The position numbers and the translations under genes were made by a program. Below, one piece after another: positions 35,309-47,987 of a stretch of 64,000 nt of DNA (position 1 is the first letter of the stretch; each line of letters opens with the position of its first letter). Location of the stretch: contig NC_133562.1 of the NCBI RefSeq assembly GCF_048773025.1, forward strand, positions 30,539,501 to 30,603,500, given 5' to 3'. Source of the DNA: Camelus bactrianus (lineage: Eukaryota; Chordata; Mammalia; Artiodactyla; Camelidae). Under the pieces are notes generated by a model. The model worked only from the letters and a program-made list of their open reading frames with translations. It searched no databases and was not told the origin of the DNA.

Positions 35309-38300
35309 GTTTTACAGTGAAATCTGCAGGAACTTCAAACTGGCACTAGGAAACAGACTGAGAAACAAGAGTAAATATTACTCCTGCAACCCGTTCCCTT
35401 TGTGCTAGATGAACGAACGTCTATCCACATGCTCAGTTCTGAGAGATAAGTGTGTGTGAAAGCCGTCCTTCACCTAGCTTCTATGGAACACAAAGTTTCT
35501 TTTCACTTGCAATCTCCAATCCATACATATATATGGGGAAGTACTTGCTCCAACTCGGTTTTACAGTGAAAACTGCAGGAACTTCAAACCGGCCGTAGGA
35601 AACAGACTGAGAAACCAGAGTAAAAGTTTCTCCTGCAACCCATTCCATTTGTGCTAGATGAACGAACGTCTCTCCAAATGCTCAGTTCTGAGATAAGTGT
35701 GTGTGAAAGCCGTCCTTCACCTAGCTTGTTGGGAACACAAAGTTTCTTTTCAGTTGCAAACTCAATTCCATACATATATATTGGTAGGTACTAGCTCCAA
35801 CTCGGATTTACAGTAAAAACTGCAGGAACATCAAACCGGCACTAGGAAACAGAATGAGAAACCAGAGAAAAAGTTTCTCCTGCAACCCGTTCCCTTTGTG
35901 CTAGATGAACGAACGTCTCTCCACATGCTCAGTTCTGAGAGATAAGTGGGTGTGAAAGCCGTCCTTCACCTAGCTTGTTGGGAACACAAAGTTTCTTTTC
36001 ACTTTCAAACTCCACTCCATACATATATATGGGCAGGTACAAACTCCAACACGGTTTTACATGTGAAAACTGCAGGAACGTCAAACCGGCACTAGGAAAC
36101 AGACTGAGAAACCAGAGTAAAAGTTTCTCCTGCAACCCGTTCCCTTTGTGCTAGATGAACGAACGTCTCTCCACATGCTCAGTTCTGAGAGATAAGTGTG
36201 TGAAAGCCGTCCTTCACCTAGCTTGTAGGGAACACAAAGTTTCTTTTCATTTGCAAATTCCACTCCATACATATATAAAGGTAGGTACTAGCTCCAACTC
36301 GGTTTTACAGTGAAAACTGCAGGAACTTCAATCCGGCACTAGGAAACAGACTGAGAAACCAGAGTAAAAGTTTCTCCTGCAACCCGTTCCCTTTGTGCTA
36401 GATGAACGAACGTCTCTCCACATGCTCAGTTCTGAGAGATAAGTGGGTGTGAAAGCCATCCTTCACCTAGCTTGTTGGGAACACAAAGTTTCTTTTCAGT
36501 TGCAAATTCCATTCCATACATATATTTGGTAGGTACTAGCTCCAACTCGGTTTTACAGTGAAAACAGCAGGAACATCAAACCCGCACTAGGAAACATAAT
36601 GAGAAACCAGAGTAAAAGTTTCTCCGGCCTCCCGTTCCCTTTGTGCTAGATGAAAGAACGTCTCTCCACATGCTCAGTTCTGAGAGATAAGTGGGTGTGA
36701 AAGCCGTCCTTCACCTAGCTTGTTGGGAACACAAAGTTTCTTTTCACTTGCAAACTCCTCTCCATACATATATATCGGCAGGTACTAGCTCCAACTCAGT
36801 TTTACAGTGAAAATTGCAGGAACTTCAAACCGGCAGTAGGAAACACACTGAGAAACCAGAGTAAAAGTTCCTCCTGCACCCGTTCCCTTTTTTTGCTAGA
36901 CGAACGAACGTCTCTCCACATGCTCAGTTCTGAGAGATAAGTGGGTGTGAAAGCCGTCCTTCACCTAGCTTGTTGGGAACACAAAGTTTCTTTTCACTTG
37001 CAATCTCCAATCCATACATATATATGGGGAAGTACTTGCTCCAACTCGGTATTACAGTGAAAACTGCAGGAACTTCAAACCGGCCGTAGGAAACAGACTG
37101 AGAAACCAGAGTAAAAGTTTCTCCTGCAACCCATTCCATTTGTGCTAGATGAACGAACGTCTCTCCAAATGCTCAGTTCTGAGATAAGTGTGTGTGAAAG
37201 CCGTCCTTCACCTAGCTTGTTGGGAACACAAAGTTTCTTTTCAGTTGCAAACACCATTCCATACATATATATTGGTAGGTACTAGCTCCAACTCGGATTT
37301 ACAGTAAAAACTGCAGGAACATCAAACAGGCACTAGGAAACAGAATGAGAAAACAGAGAAAAAGTTTCTCCTGCAACCCGTTCCCTTTGTGCTAGATGAA
37401 CGAACGTCTCTCCACATGCTCAGTTCTGAGAGATAAGTGGGTGTGAAAGCCGTCCTTCACCTAGCTTGTTGGGAACACAAAGTTTCTTTTCACTTTCAAA
37501 CTCCACTCCATACATATATATGGGCAGGTACAAACTCCAACACGGTTTTACATGTGAAAACTGCAGGAACGTCAAACCGGCACTAGGAAACAGACTGAGA
37601 AACCAGAGTAAAAATTTCTCCTGCAACCCGTTCCCTTTGTGCTAGATGAACGAACGTCTCTCCACATGCTCAGTTCTGAGAGATAAGTGTGTGTGAAAGC
37701 CGTACTTCACCTAGCTTGTAGGGAACACAAAGTTTCTTTTCATTTGCAAACTCCACTCCATACATATATAAAGGTAGGTACTAGCTCCAACTCGGTTTTA
37801 CAGTGAAAACTGCAGGAACTTCAATCCGGCACTAGGAAACAGACTGAGAAACCAGAGTAAAAGTTTCTCCTGCAACCCGTTCCCTTTGTGCTAGGTGAAC
37901 GAACGTCTCTCCACATGCTCAGTTCTGAGAGATAAGTGGGTGTGAAAGCCATCCTTCACCTAGCTTGTTGGGAACACAAAGTTTCTTTTCAGTTGCAAAC
38001 GCCACTCCATAAATATATAAAGGTAGGTACTAGCTCCAACTCGATTTTACAGTGAAAACTGCAGGAACTTCAATCCGGCACTAGGAAACAGACTGAGAAA
38101 CCAGAGTAAAAGTTTCTCCTGCAACCCGTTCCCTTTGTGCTAGATGAACGAACGTCTATCCACATGTTCAGTTCTGAGAGATAAGTGTGTGTGAAAGCCG
38201 TCCTTCACCTAGCTTGTTGGAACACAATGTTTCTTTTCACTTGCAAACTCCACTCTATACATATATATGGGGAGGTACTAGCTCCAACTTGGTTTTACAG

Positions 38301-39286
38301 TGAAAACTGCAGGAACTTCAAACCGGCAGTAGGAAACAGACTGAGAAACCAGAGAAAAAGTTTTTCCTGCAACCCGTTCCCTTGGTGCTAGATGAACGAA
38401 CGTCTATCCACATGCTCAGTTCTGAGAGATAAGTGTGTGTGAAAGCCGTCCTTCACCTAGCTTCTATGGAACACAAAGTTTCTTTTCAGTTGCAATCTCC
38501 AATCCATACATATATAAGGGGAGGTACTTGCTCCAACTCGGTTTTACAGTGAAAACTGCAGGAACTTCAAACCGGCACTAGGAAACAGACAGAGAAACCA
38601 GAGTAAAAGTTTCTCCTGCAACACGTTCCATTTGTGCTAGATGAACGAACATCTCTCCACATGATAAGTTCTGAGATAAGTGTGTGTGAATGCCGTCCTT
38701 CACCTAGCTTGTTGGGAACACAAAGTATCTTTTCAGTTACAAACTGCACTCCATATATATATATGGGGAGTTACGAGCTCCAACTCGGTTTTACATGTGA
38801 AAACTGCAGGAACTTCACACCGGCAGTAGGAAACAGACTGAGAAACCAGAGTAAAAGTTTCTCCAGCAACCCGTTCCCTTTTTGCTAGATGAACGAACGT
38901 CTCTCCACATGCTGAGTTCTGAGAGATAAGTGTGTGTGAAAGCCGTCCTTCACCTAGCTTGTTGGGTACACAAAGTTTCTTTTCAGTTGCAAACTCCACT
39001 CCATACATATATAAAGGTAGGTACTAGCTCCAACTCGGTTTTACAGTGAAAACTGCAGGAACTTCAATCCGGCACTAGGAAACAGACTGAGAAACCAGAG
39101 TAAAAGTTTCTCCTGCAACCTGTTCCCTTTGTGCTAGATGAACGAACGTCTCTCCACATGCTCAGTTCTGAGAGATATGTGGGTGTGAAAGTCATCCTTC
39201 ACCTAGCTTGTTGGGAAATCAAAGTTTCTTTTCAGTTGCAAACTCCACTCCATACACATATATGGGGAGATACTAACTCCAACTCG
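35309..39286 (+). repeat. HOR round of 16 monomers
   Basis: Order A, B, C, D, E, F, G/A, B, C, D, E, I', J, K, L, M. The G/A fused monomer at 36799-37048 restarts the cycle at B, giving two B-C-D-E runs in one round. Confidence 0.82.
36799..37048 (+). repeat. Chimeric monomer G/A
   Basis: G-type T7 run and gacgaacgaacg are followed by gttggg, then A-type ttgcaatctccaatcc and ggggaagtacttgctcc. The switch lies within 36978-37003. Confidence 0.83.
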
Positions 39287-41274
39287 GTTTTACAGTGAAA
39301 TCTGCAGGAACTTCAAACTGGCACTAGGAAACAGACTGAGAAACAAGAGTAAATATTTCTCCTGCAACCCGTTCCCTTTGTGCTAGATGAACGAACGTCT
39401 ATCCACATGCTCAGTTCTGAGAGATAAGTGTGTGTGAAAGCCGTCCTTCACCTAGCTTCTATGGAACACAAAGTTTCTTTTCACTTGCAATCTCCAATCC
39501 ATACATATATATGGGGAAGTACTTGCTCCAACTCGGTTTTACAGTGAAAACTGCAGGAACTTCAAACCGGCCGTAGGAAACAGACTGAGAAACCAGAGTA
39601 AAAGTTTCTCCTGCAACCCATTCCATTTGTGCTAGATGAACGAACGTCTCTCCAAATGCTCAGTTCTGAGATAAGTGTGTGTGAAAGCCGTCCTTCACCT
39701 AGCTTGTTGGGAACACAAAGTTTCTTTTCAGTTGCAAACTCAATTCCATACATATATATTGGTAGGTACTAGCTCCAACTCGGATTTACAGTAAAAACTG
39801 CAGGAACATCAAACCGGCACTAGGAAACAGAATGAGAAACCAGAGAAAAAGTTTCTCCTGCAACCCGTTCCCTTTGTGCAAGATGAACGAACGTCTCTCC
39901 ACATGCTCAGTTCTGAGAGATAAGTGGGTGTGAAAGCCGTCCTTCACCTAGCTTGTTGGGAACACAAAGTTTCTTTTCACTTTCAAACTCCACTCCATAC
40001 ATATATATGGGCAGGTACAAACTCCAACACGGTTTTACATGTGAAAACTGCAGGAACGTCAAACCGGCACTAGGAAACAGACTGAGAAACCAGAGTAAAA
40101 GTTTCTCCTGCAACCCGTTCCCTTTGTGTTAGATGAACGAACGTCTCTCCACATGCTCAGTTCTGAGAGATAAGTGTGTGAAAGCCGTCCTTCACCTAGC
40201 TTGTTGGGAACACAAAGTTTCTTTTCAGTTGCAAATTCCATTCCATACATATATTTGGTAGGTACTAGCTCCAACTCGGTTTTACAGTGAAAACAGCAGG
40301 AACATCAAACCCGCACTAGGAAACATAATGAGAAACCAGAGTAAAAGTTTCTCCGGCCTCCCGTTCCCTTTGTGCTAGATGAAAGAACGTCTCTCCACAT
40401 GCTCAGTTCTGAGAGAGAAGTGGGTGTGAAAGCCGTCCTTCACCTAGCTTGTTGGGAACACAAAGTTTCTTTTCACTTGCAAACTCCTCTCCATACATAT
40501 ATATCGGCAGGTACTAGCTCCAACTCAGTTTTACAGTGAAAATTGCAGGAACTTCAAACCGGCAGTAGGAAACACACTGAGAAACCAGAGTAAAAGTTCC
40601 TCCTGCACCCGTTCCCTTTTTTTGCTAGACGAACGAACGTCTCTCCACATGCTCAGTTCTGAGAGATAAGTGGGTGTGAAAGCCGTCCTTCACCTAGCTT
40701 GTTGGGAACACAAAGTTTCTTTTCACTTGCAAACTCCACTCCATACATATATATGGGCAGGTACAATCTCCAACACGGTTTTACATGTGAAAACTGCAGG
40801 AACGTCAAACCGGCACTAGGAAACAGACTGAGAAAGCAAAGTAAAAGTTTCTCCTGCAACCCGTTCCCTTTGTGCTAGATGAACGAACGTCTCTCCACAT
40901 GCTGAGTTCTGAGAGATAAGTGTGTGAAAGCCGTCCTTCACCTAGCTTGTTGGGAACACAAAGTTTCTTTTCAGTTGCAAACTCCACTCCATACATATAT
41001 ATAGGTTGGTACTAGCTCCAACTCGGTTTTACAGTGAAAACTGCAGGAACTTCAATCCGGCACTAGGAAACAGACTGAGAAACCAGAGTAAAAGTTTCTC
41101 CTGCAACCTGTTCCCTTTGTGCTAGATGAACGAACGTCTCTCCACATGCTCAGTTCTGAGAGATATGTGGGTGTGAAAGTCATCCTTCACCTAGCTTGTT
41201 GGGAAATCAAAGTTTCTTTTCAGTTGCAAACTCCACTCCATACACATATATGGGGAGATACTAACTCCAACTCG
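39287..41274 (+). repeat. HOR round of 8 monomers, left copy of an exact duplication
   Basis: Order A, B, C, D/E, F, G, H, M. Private forms include gggaaatcaaag just before it, gtgcaagatg in C, gtgttagatg in D/E and gagagagaag in F. All recur 1988 bp to the right. Confidence 0.87.
40032..40278 (+). repeat. Chimeric monomer D/E
   Basis: D-type aacgtcaaacc and the short gt run change to E-type gttgggaac, caaattccattcc and atatttggtagg between about 40188 and 40205. The same fused monomer occurs again 1988 bp to the right, as part of the exact duplication. Confidence 0.83.
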
Positions 41275-44008
41275 GTTTTACAGTGAAATCTGCAGGAACT
41301 TCAAACTGGCACTAGGAAACAGACTGAGAAACAAGAGTAAATATTTCTCCTGCAACCCGTTCCCTTTGTGCTAGATGAACGAACGTCTATCCACATGCTC
41401 AGTTCTGAGAGATAAGTGTGTGTGAAAGCCGTCCTTCACCTAGCTTCTATGGAACACAAAGTTTCTTTTCACTTGCAATCTCCAATCCATACATATATAT
41501 GGGGAAGTACTTGCTCCAACTCGGTTTTACAGTGAAAACTGCAGGAACTTCAAACCGGCCGTAGGAAACAGACTGAGAAACCAGAGTAAAAGTTTCTCCT
41601 GCAACCCATTCCATTTGTGCTAGATGAACGAACGTCTCTCCAAATGCTCAGTTCTGAGATAAGTGTGTGTGAAAGCCGTCCTTCACCTAGCTTGTTGGGA
41701 ACACAAAGTTTCTTTTCAGTTGCAAACTCAATTCCATACATATATATTGGTAGGTACTAGCTCCAACTCGGATTTACAGTAAAAACTGCAGGAACATCAA
41801 ACCGGCACTAGGAAACAGAATGAGAAACCAGAGAAAAAGTTTCTCCTGCAACCCGTTCCCTTTGTGCAAGATGAACGAACGTCTCTCCACATGCTCAGTT
41901 CTGAGAGATAAGTGGGTGTGAAAGCCGTCCTTCACCTAGCTTGTTGGGAACACAAAGTTTCTTTTCACTTTCAAACTCCACTCCATACATATATATGGGC
42001 AGGTACAAACTCCAACACGGTTTTACATGTGAAAACTGCAGGAACGTCAAACCGGCACTAGGAAACAGACTGAGAAACCAGAGTAAAAGTTTCTCCTGCA
42101 ACCCGTTCCCTTTGTGTTAGATGAACGAACGTCTCTCCACATGCTCAGTTCTGAGAGATAAGTGTGTGAAAGCCGTCCTTCACCTAGCTTGTTGGGAACA
42201 CAAAGTTTCTTTTCAGTTGCAAATTCCATTCCATACATATATTTGGTAGGTACTAGCTCCAACTCGGTTTTACAGTGAAAACAGCAGGAACATCAAACCC
42301 GCACTAGGAAACATAATGAGAAACCAGAGTAAAAGTTTCTCCGGCCTCCCGTTCCCTTTGTGCTAGATGAAAGAACGTCTCTCCACATGCTCAGTTCTGA
42401 GAGAGAAGTGGGTGTGAAAGCCGTCCTTCACCTAGCTTGTTGGGAACACAAAGTTTCTTTTCACTTGCAAACTCCTCTCCATACATATATATCGGCAGGT
42501 ACTAGCTCCAACTCAGTTTTACAGTGAAAATTGCAGGAACTTCAAACCGGCAGTAGGAAACACACTGAGAAACCAGAGTAAAAGTTCCTCCTGCACCCGT
42601 TCCCTTTTTTTGCTAGACGAACGAACGTCTCTCCACATGCTCAGTTCTGAGAGATAAGTGGGTGTGAAAGCCGTCCTTCACCTAGCTTGTTGGGAACACA
42701 AAGTTTCTTTTCACTTGCAAACTCCACTCCATACATATATATGGGCAGGTACAATCTCCAACACGGTTTTACATGTGAAAACTGCAGGAACGTCAAACCG
42801 GCACTAGGAAACAGACTGAGAAAGCAAAGTAAAAGTTTCTCCTGCAACCCGTTCCCTTTGTGCTAGATGAACGAACGTCTCTCCACATGCTGAGTTCTGA
42901 GAGATAAGTGTGTGAAAGCCGTCCTTCACCTAGCTTGTTGGGAACACAAAGTTTCTTTTCAGTTGCAAACTCCACTCCATACATATATATAGGTTGGTAC
43001 TAGCTCCAACTCGGTTTTACAGTGAAAACTGCAGGAACTTCAATCCGGCACTAGGAAACAGACTGAGAAACCAGAGTAAAAGTTTCTCCTGCAACTCGTT
43101 CCCTTTGTGCTAGATGAACGAACATCTCTCCACATGCTCAGTTCTGAGAGATAATTGGGTGTGAAAGCCGTCCTTCACCTAGCTTGTTGGAACACAATGT
43201 TTCTTTTCACTTGCAAACTCCACTCTATACATATATATGGGGAGGTACTAGCTCCAACTTGGTTTTACAGTGAAAACTGCAGGAACTTCAAACCGGCAGT
43301 AGGAAACAGACTGAGAAACCAGAGAAAAAGTTTTTCCTGCAACCCGTTCCCTTGGTGCTAGATGAACGAACGTCTATCCACATGCTCAGTTCTGAGAGAT
43401 AAGTGTGTGTGAAAGCCGTCCTTCACCTAGCTTCTTTGGAACACAAAGTTTCTTTTCAGTTACAAACTCCACTCCATATATATATATGGGGAGTTACGAG
43501 CTCAACTCGGTTTTACATGTGAAAACTGCAGGAACTTCAAACCGGCAGTAGGAAACAGACTGAGAAACCAGAGTAAAAGTTTCTCCAGCAACCCGTTCCC
43601 TTTTTGCTAGATGAACGAACGTCTCTCAACATGCTGAGTTCTGAGAGATAAGTGTGTGTAAAAGCCGTCCTTCACCTAGCCTGTTGGGAACACAAAGTTT
43701 CTTTTCAGTTGCAAACACCACTCCATACATATATAAAGGTAGGTACTAGCTCCAACTCGGTTTTACAGTGAAAACTGCAGGAACTTCAATCCGGCACTAG
43801 GAAACAGACTGAGAAACCAGAGTAAAAGTTTCTCCTGCAACCTGTTCCCTTTGTGCTAGATGAACGAACGTCTCTCCACATGCTCAGTTCTGAGAGATAT
43901 GTGGGTGTGAAAGTCATCCTTCACTTAGCTTGTTGGGAAAACAAAGTTTCTTTTCAGTTGCAAACTCCACTCCATACACATATATGGGGAGATACTAACT
44001 CCAACTCG
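41275..44008 (+). repeat. HOR round of 11 monomers, right copy of the exact duplication plus tail
   Basis: Order A, B, C, D/E, F, G, H, I, J/K, L, M. The first seven monomers repeat 39287-41025; the round then goes on through I instead of jumping to M. That makes this the likelier parent arrangement, with the shorter round formed by the exchange. Confidence 0.85.
43262..43509 (+). repeat. Chimeric monomer J/K
   Basis: J-type cccttggtgctag, gtctatcc and cttctttgg switch to K-type cagttacaaac with the AT palindrome and gagttacgag within 43452-43462. One monomer is lost. Confidence 0.83.
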
Positions 44009-47000
44009 GGTTTCCAGTGAAATCTGCAGGAACTTCAAACTGGCACTAGGAAACAGACTGAGAAACAGGAGTAAATGTTACTCCTGCAACCCGTTCCCTT
44101 GTGCTAGATGAACGAACGTCTATCCACATGCTCAGTTCTGAGAGATAAGTGTGTGTGAAAGCCGTCCTTCACCTAGCTTCTATGGAACACAAAGTTTCTT
44201 TTCACTTGCAATCTCCAATCCATACATATATATGGGGAAGTACTTGCCCCAACTCGTTTTTACAGTGAAAACTGCAGGAACTTCAAACCGGCCGTAGGAA
44301 ACAGACTGAGAAACCAGAGTAAAAGTTTCTCCTGCAACCCATTCCATTTGTGCTAGATGAACGAACGTCTCTCCAAATGCTCAGTTCTGAGATAAGTGTG
44401 TGTGAAAGACGTCCTTCACCTAGCTTGTTGGGAACACAAAGTTTCTTTTCAGTTGCAAACTCCATTCCATACATACATATTGGTAGGTACTAGCTCCAAC
44501 TCGGATTTACAGTAAAAACTGCAGGAACATCAAACCGGCACTAGGAAACAGACTGAGAAACCAGAGTAAAAGTTTCTCCTGCAACCCGTTCCCTCTGTGC
44601 TAGATGAACGAACGTCTCTCCACATGCTCAGTTCTGAGAGATAAGTGTGTGTGAAAGCCGTCCTTCAACTAGCTTGTAGGGAACAGAAAGTTTCTTTTCA
44701 TTTGCAAACTCCACTCCATACATATATAAAGGTAGGTACTAGCTCCAACTCGGTTTTACAGTGAAAACTGCAGGAACTTCAATCCGGCACTAGGAAACAG
44801 ACTGAGAAACCAGAGTAAAAGTTTCTCCTGCAACCCGTTCCCTTTGTGCTAGATGAACGAACGTCTCTCCACATGCTCAGTTCTGAGAGATAAGTGGGTG
44901 TGAAAGCCATCCTTCACCTAGCTTGTTGGGAACACAAAGTTTCTTTTCAGTTGCAAACTCCACTCCATACATATATAAAGGTAGGTACTAGCTCCAACTC
45001 GGTTTTACAGTGAAAACTGCAGGAACTTCAATCCGGCACTAGGAAACAGACTGAGAAACCAGAGTAAAAGTTTCTCCTGCAACCCGTTCCCTTTGTGCTA
45101 GATGAACGAACGTCTATCCACATGTTCAGTTCTGAGAGATAAGTGTGTGTGAAAGCCGTCCTTCACCTAGCTTGTTGGAACACAATGTTTCTTTTCAATT
45201 GCAAACTCCACTCTATACATATATATGGGGAGGTACTAGCTCCAACTTGGTTTTACAGTGAAAACTGCAGGAACTTCAAACCGGCAGTAGGAAACAGACT
45301 GAGAAACCAGAGAAAAAGTTTTTCCTGCAACCCGTTTCCTTTGTACTAGATGAACGAACGTCTCTCCACATGCTCAGTTCTGAGAGATAAGTGTGTGTGA
45401 AAGCCGTCCTTCAACTAGCTCTTTGGGAACACAAAGTTCCTTTTCAGTTACAAACTCCACTCCATACATATATATGGGCAGGTACAATCTCCAACACGGT
45501 TTTACATGTGAAAACTGCAGGAACGTCAAACCGGCACTAGGAAACAGACTGAGAAACCAGAGTAAAAATTTCTCCTGCAACCCGTTCCCTTTGTGCTAGA
45601 TGAACGAACGTCTCTCCACATGCTCAGTTCTGAGAGATAAGTGTGTGTGAAAGCCGTCCTTCACCTAGCTTGTAGGGAACACAAAGTTTCTTTTCATTTG
45701 CAAACTCCACTCCATACATATATAAAGGTAGGTACTAGCTCCAACTCGGTTTTACAGTGAAAACTGCAGGAACTTCAATCCGGCACTAGGAAACAGACTG
45801 AGAAACCAGAGTAAAAGTTTCTCCTGCAACCCGTTCCCTTTGTGCTAGATGAACGAACGTCTCTCCACATGCTCAGTTCTGAGAGATAAGTGGGTGTGAA
45901 AGCCATCCTTCACCTAGCTTGTTGGGAACACAAAGTTTCTTTTCACTTGCAAACTCCACTCCATACATATATATGGGCAGGTACAATCTCCAACACGGTT
46001 TTACATGTGAAAACTGCAGGAACGTCAAACCGGCACTAGGAAACAGACTGAGAAAGCAAAGAAAAAGTTTCTCCTGCAACCCGTTCCCTTTGTGCTAGAT
46101 GAACGAACGTCTCTCCACATGCTGAGTTCTGAGAGATAAGTGTGTGAAAGCCGTCCTTCACCTAGCTTGTTGGGAACACAAAGTTTCTTTTCAGTTGCAA
46201 ACTCCACTCCATACATATATATAGGTTGGTACTAGCTCCAACTCGGTTTTACAGTGAAAACTGCAGGAACTTCAATCCGGCACTAGGAAACAGACTGAGA
46301 AACCAGAGTAAAAGTTTCTCCTGCAACTCGTTCCCTTTGTGCTAGATGAACGAACATCTCTCCACATGCTCAGTTCTGAGAGATAATTGGGTGTGAAAGC
46401 CGTCCTTCACCTAGCTTGTTGGAACACAATGTTTCTTTTCACTTGCAAACTCCACTCTATACATATATATGGGGAGGTACTAGCTCCAACTTGGTTTTAC
46501 AGTGAAAACTGCAGGAACTTCAAACCGGCAGTAGGAAACAGACTGAGAAACCAGAGAAAAAGTTTTTCCTGCAACCCGTTCCCTTGGTGCTAGATGAACG
46601 AACGTCTATCCACATGCTCAGTTCTGAGAGATAATTGTGTGTGAAAGCCGTCCTTCACCTAGCTTCTTTGGAACACAAAGTTTCTTTTCAGTTGCAATCT
46701 CCAATCCATACATATATAAGGGGAGGTACTTGCTCCAACTCGGTTTTACAGTGAAAACTGCAGGAACGTCAAACCGGCACTAGGAAACAGACTGAGAAAC
46801 CAGAGTAAAAGTTTCTCCTGCAACCCGTTCCATTTGTGCTAGATGAACGAACGTCTCTCCACATGCTCAGTTCTGAGAGATAAGTGTGTGTGAAAGCCGT
46901 CCTTCACCTAGCTTGTAGGGAACACAAAGTTTCTTTTCATTTGCAAACTCCACTCCATACATATATAAAGGTAGGTACTAGCTCCAACTCGGTTTTACAG

Positions 47001-47987
47001 TGAAAACTGCAGGAACTTCAATCCGGCACTAGGAAACAGACTGAGAAACCAGAGTAAAAGTTTCTCCTGCAACCCGTTCCCTTTGTGCTAGATGAACGAA
47101 CGTCTCTCCACATGCTCAGTTCTGAGAGATAAGTGGGTGTGAAAGCCATCCTTCACCTAGCTTGTTGGGAACACAAAGTTTCTTTTCAGTTGCAAATTCC
47201 ATTCCATACATATATATAGGTAGGTACTAGCTGAACTCGGTTTTACAGTGAAAACAGCAGGAACATCAAACCCGCACTAGGAAACATAATGAGAAACCAG
47301 AGTAAAAGTTTCTCCGGCCTCCCGTTCCCTTTGTGCTAGATGAACGAACGTCTCTCCACATGCTCAGTTCTGAGAGATAAGTGTCTGTGAAAGCCGTGCT
47401 TCACCTAGCTTGTTGGGAACACAAAGTATCTTTTCAGTTACAAACTCCACTCCATATATATATATGGGGAGTTACGAGCTCCAACTCGGTTTTACATGTG
47501 AAAACTGCAGGAACTTCAAACCGGCAGTAGGAAACAGACTGAGAAACCAGAGTAAAAGTTTCTCCAGCAACCCGTTCCCTTTTTGCTAGATGAACGAACG
47601 TCTCTCAACATGCTGAGTTCTGAGAGATAAGTGTGTGTAAAAGCCGTCCTTCACCTAGCTTGTTGGGAACACAAAGTTTCTTTTCAGTTGCAAACACCAC
47701 TCCATACATATATAAAGGTAGGTACTAGCTCCAACTCGGTTTTACAGTGAAAACTGCAGGAACTTCAATCCGGCACTAGGAAACAGACTGAGAAACCAGA
47801 GTAAAAGATTCTCCTGCAACCTGTTCCCTTTGTGCTAGATGAACGAACGTCTCTCCACATGCTCAGTTCTGAGAGATATGTGGGTGTGAAAGTCATCCTT
47901 CACTTAGCTTGTTGGGAAAACAAAGTTTCTTTTCAGTTGCAAACTCCACTCCATACACATATATGGGGAGATACTAACTCCAACTCG
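44009..47987 (+). repeat. HOR round of 16 monomers, mixed lineages
   Basis: Order A, B, C/D, E, I', J', D, E/G, H, I, J, K/D, E, F/K, L, M. Private forms are ttccctt before gtgctag (one T short), gaaagacgtcc, cctctgtgctag and ttgtactag. Its first half recurs 3979 bp to the right. Confidence 0.8.
45749..45997 (+). repeat. Chimeric monomer E/G
   Basis: E-type aatccggcac and gaaagccatcc switch to a G-type tail, cacttgcaaactccactcc and atatgggcaggtac, between 45906 and 45944. This is where the 3979-bp-offset duplication ends. Confidence 0.82.

Larger units (their letters stand above)
39020..43095 (+). repeat. Tandem duplication, 1988-bp period, no difference seen
   Basis: 39020-41107 and 41008-43095 align at an offset of 1988 bp (8 monomers). 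I compared most of it row by row and saw no mismatch over about 2.09 kb, including rare private forms (gggaaatcaaag, gtgcaagatg, gtgttagatg, gagagagaag). Identity stops on the left at 39019 (a against t) and on the right at 43096 (t against c). The roughly 100 bp shared by both copies' ends is where the exchange must have taken place. Confidence 0.9.

Noticed and set aside
39020-43095. Assembly duplication instead of a real tandem duplication
   Set aside because: It cannot be excluded from sequence alone, but the flanks differ in the way an unequal exchange would leave them, so I kept it as a real event with that caution.
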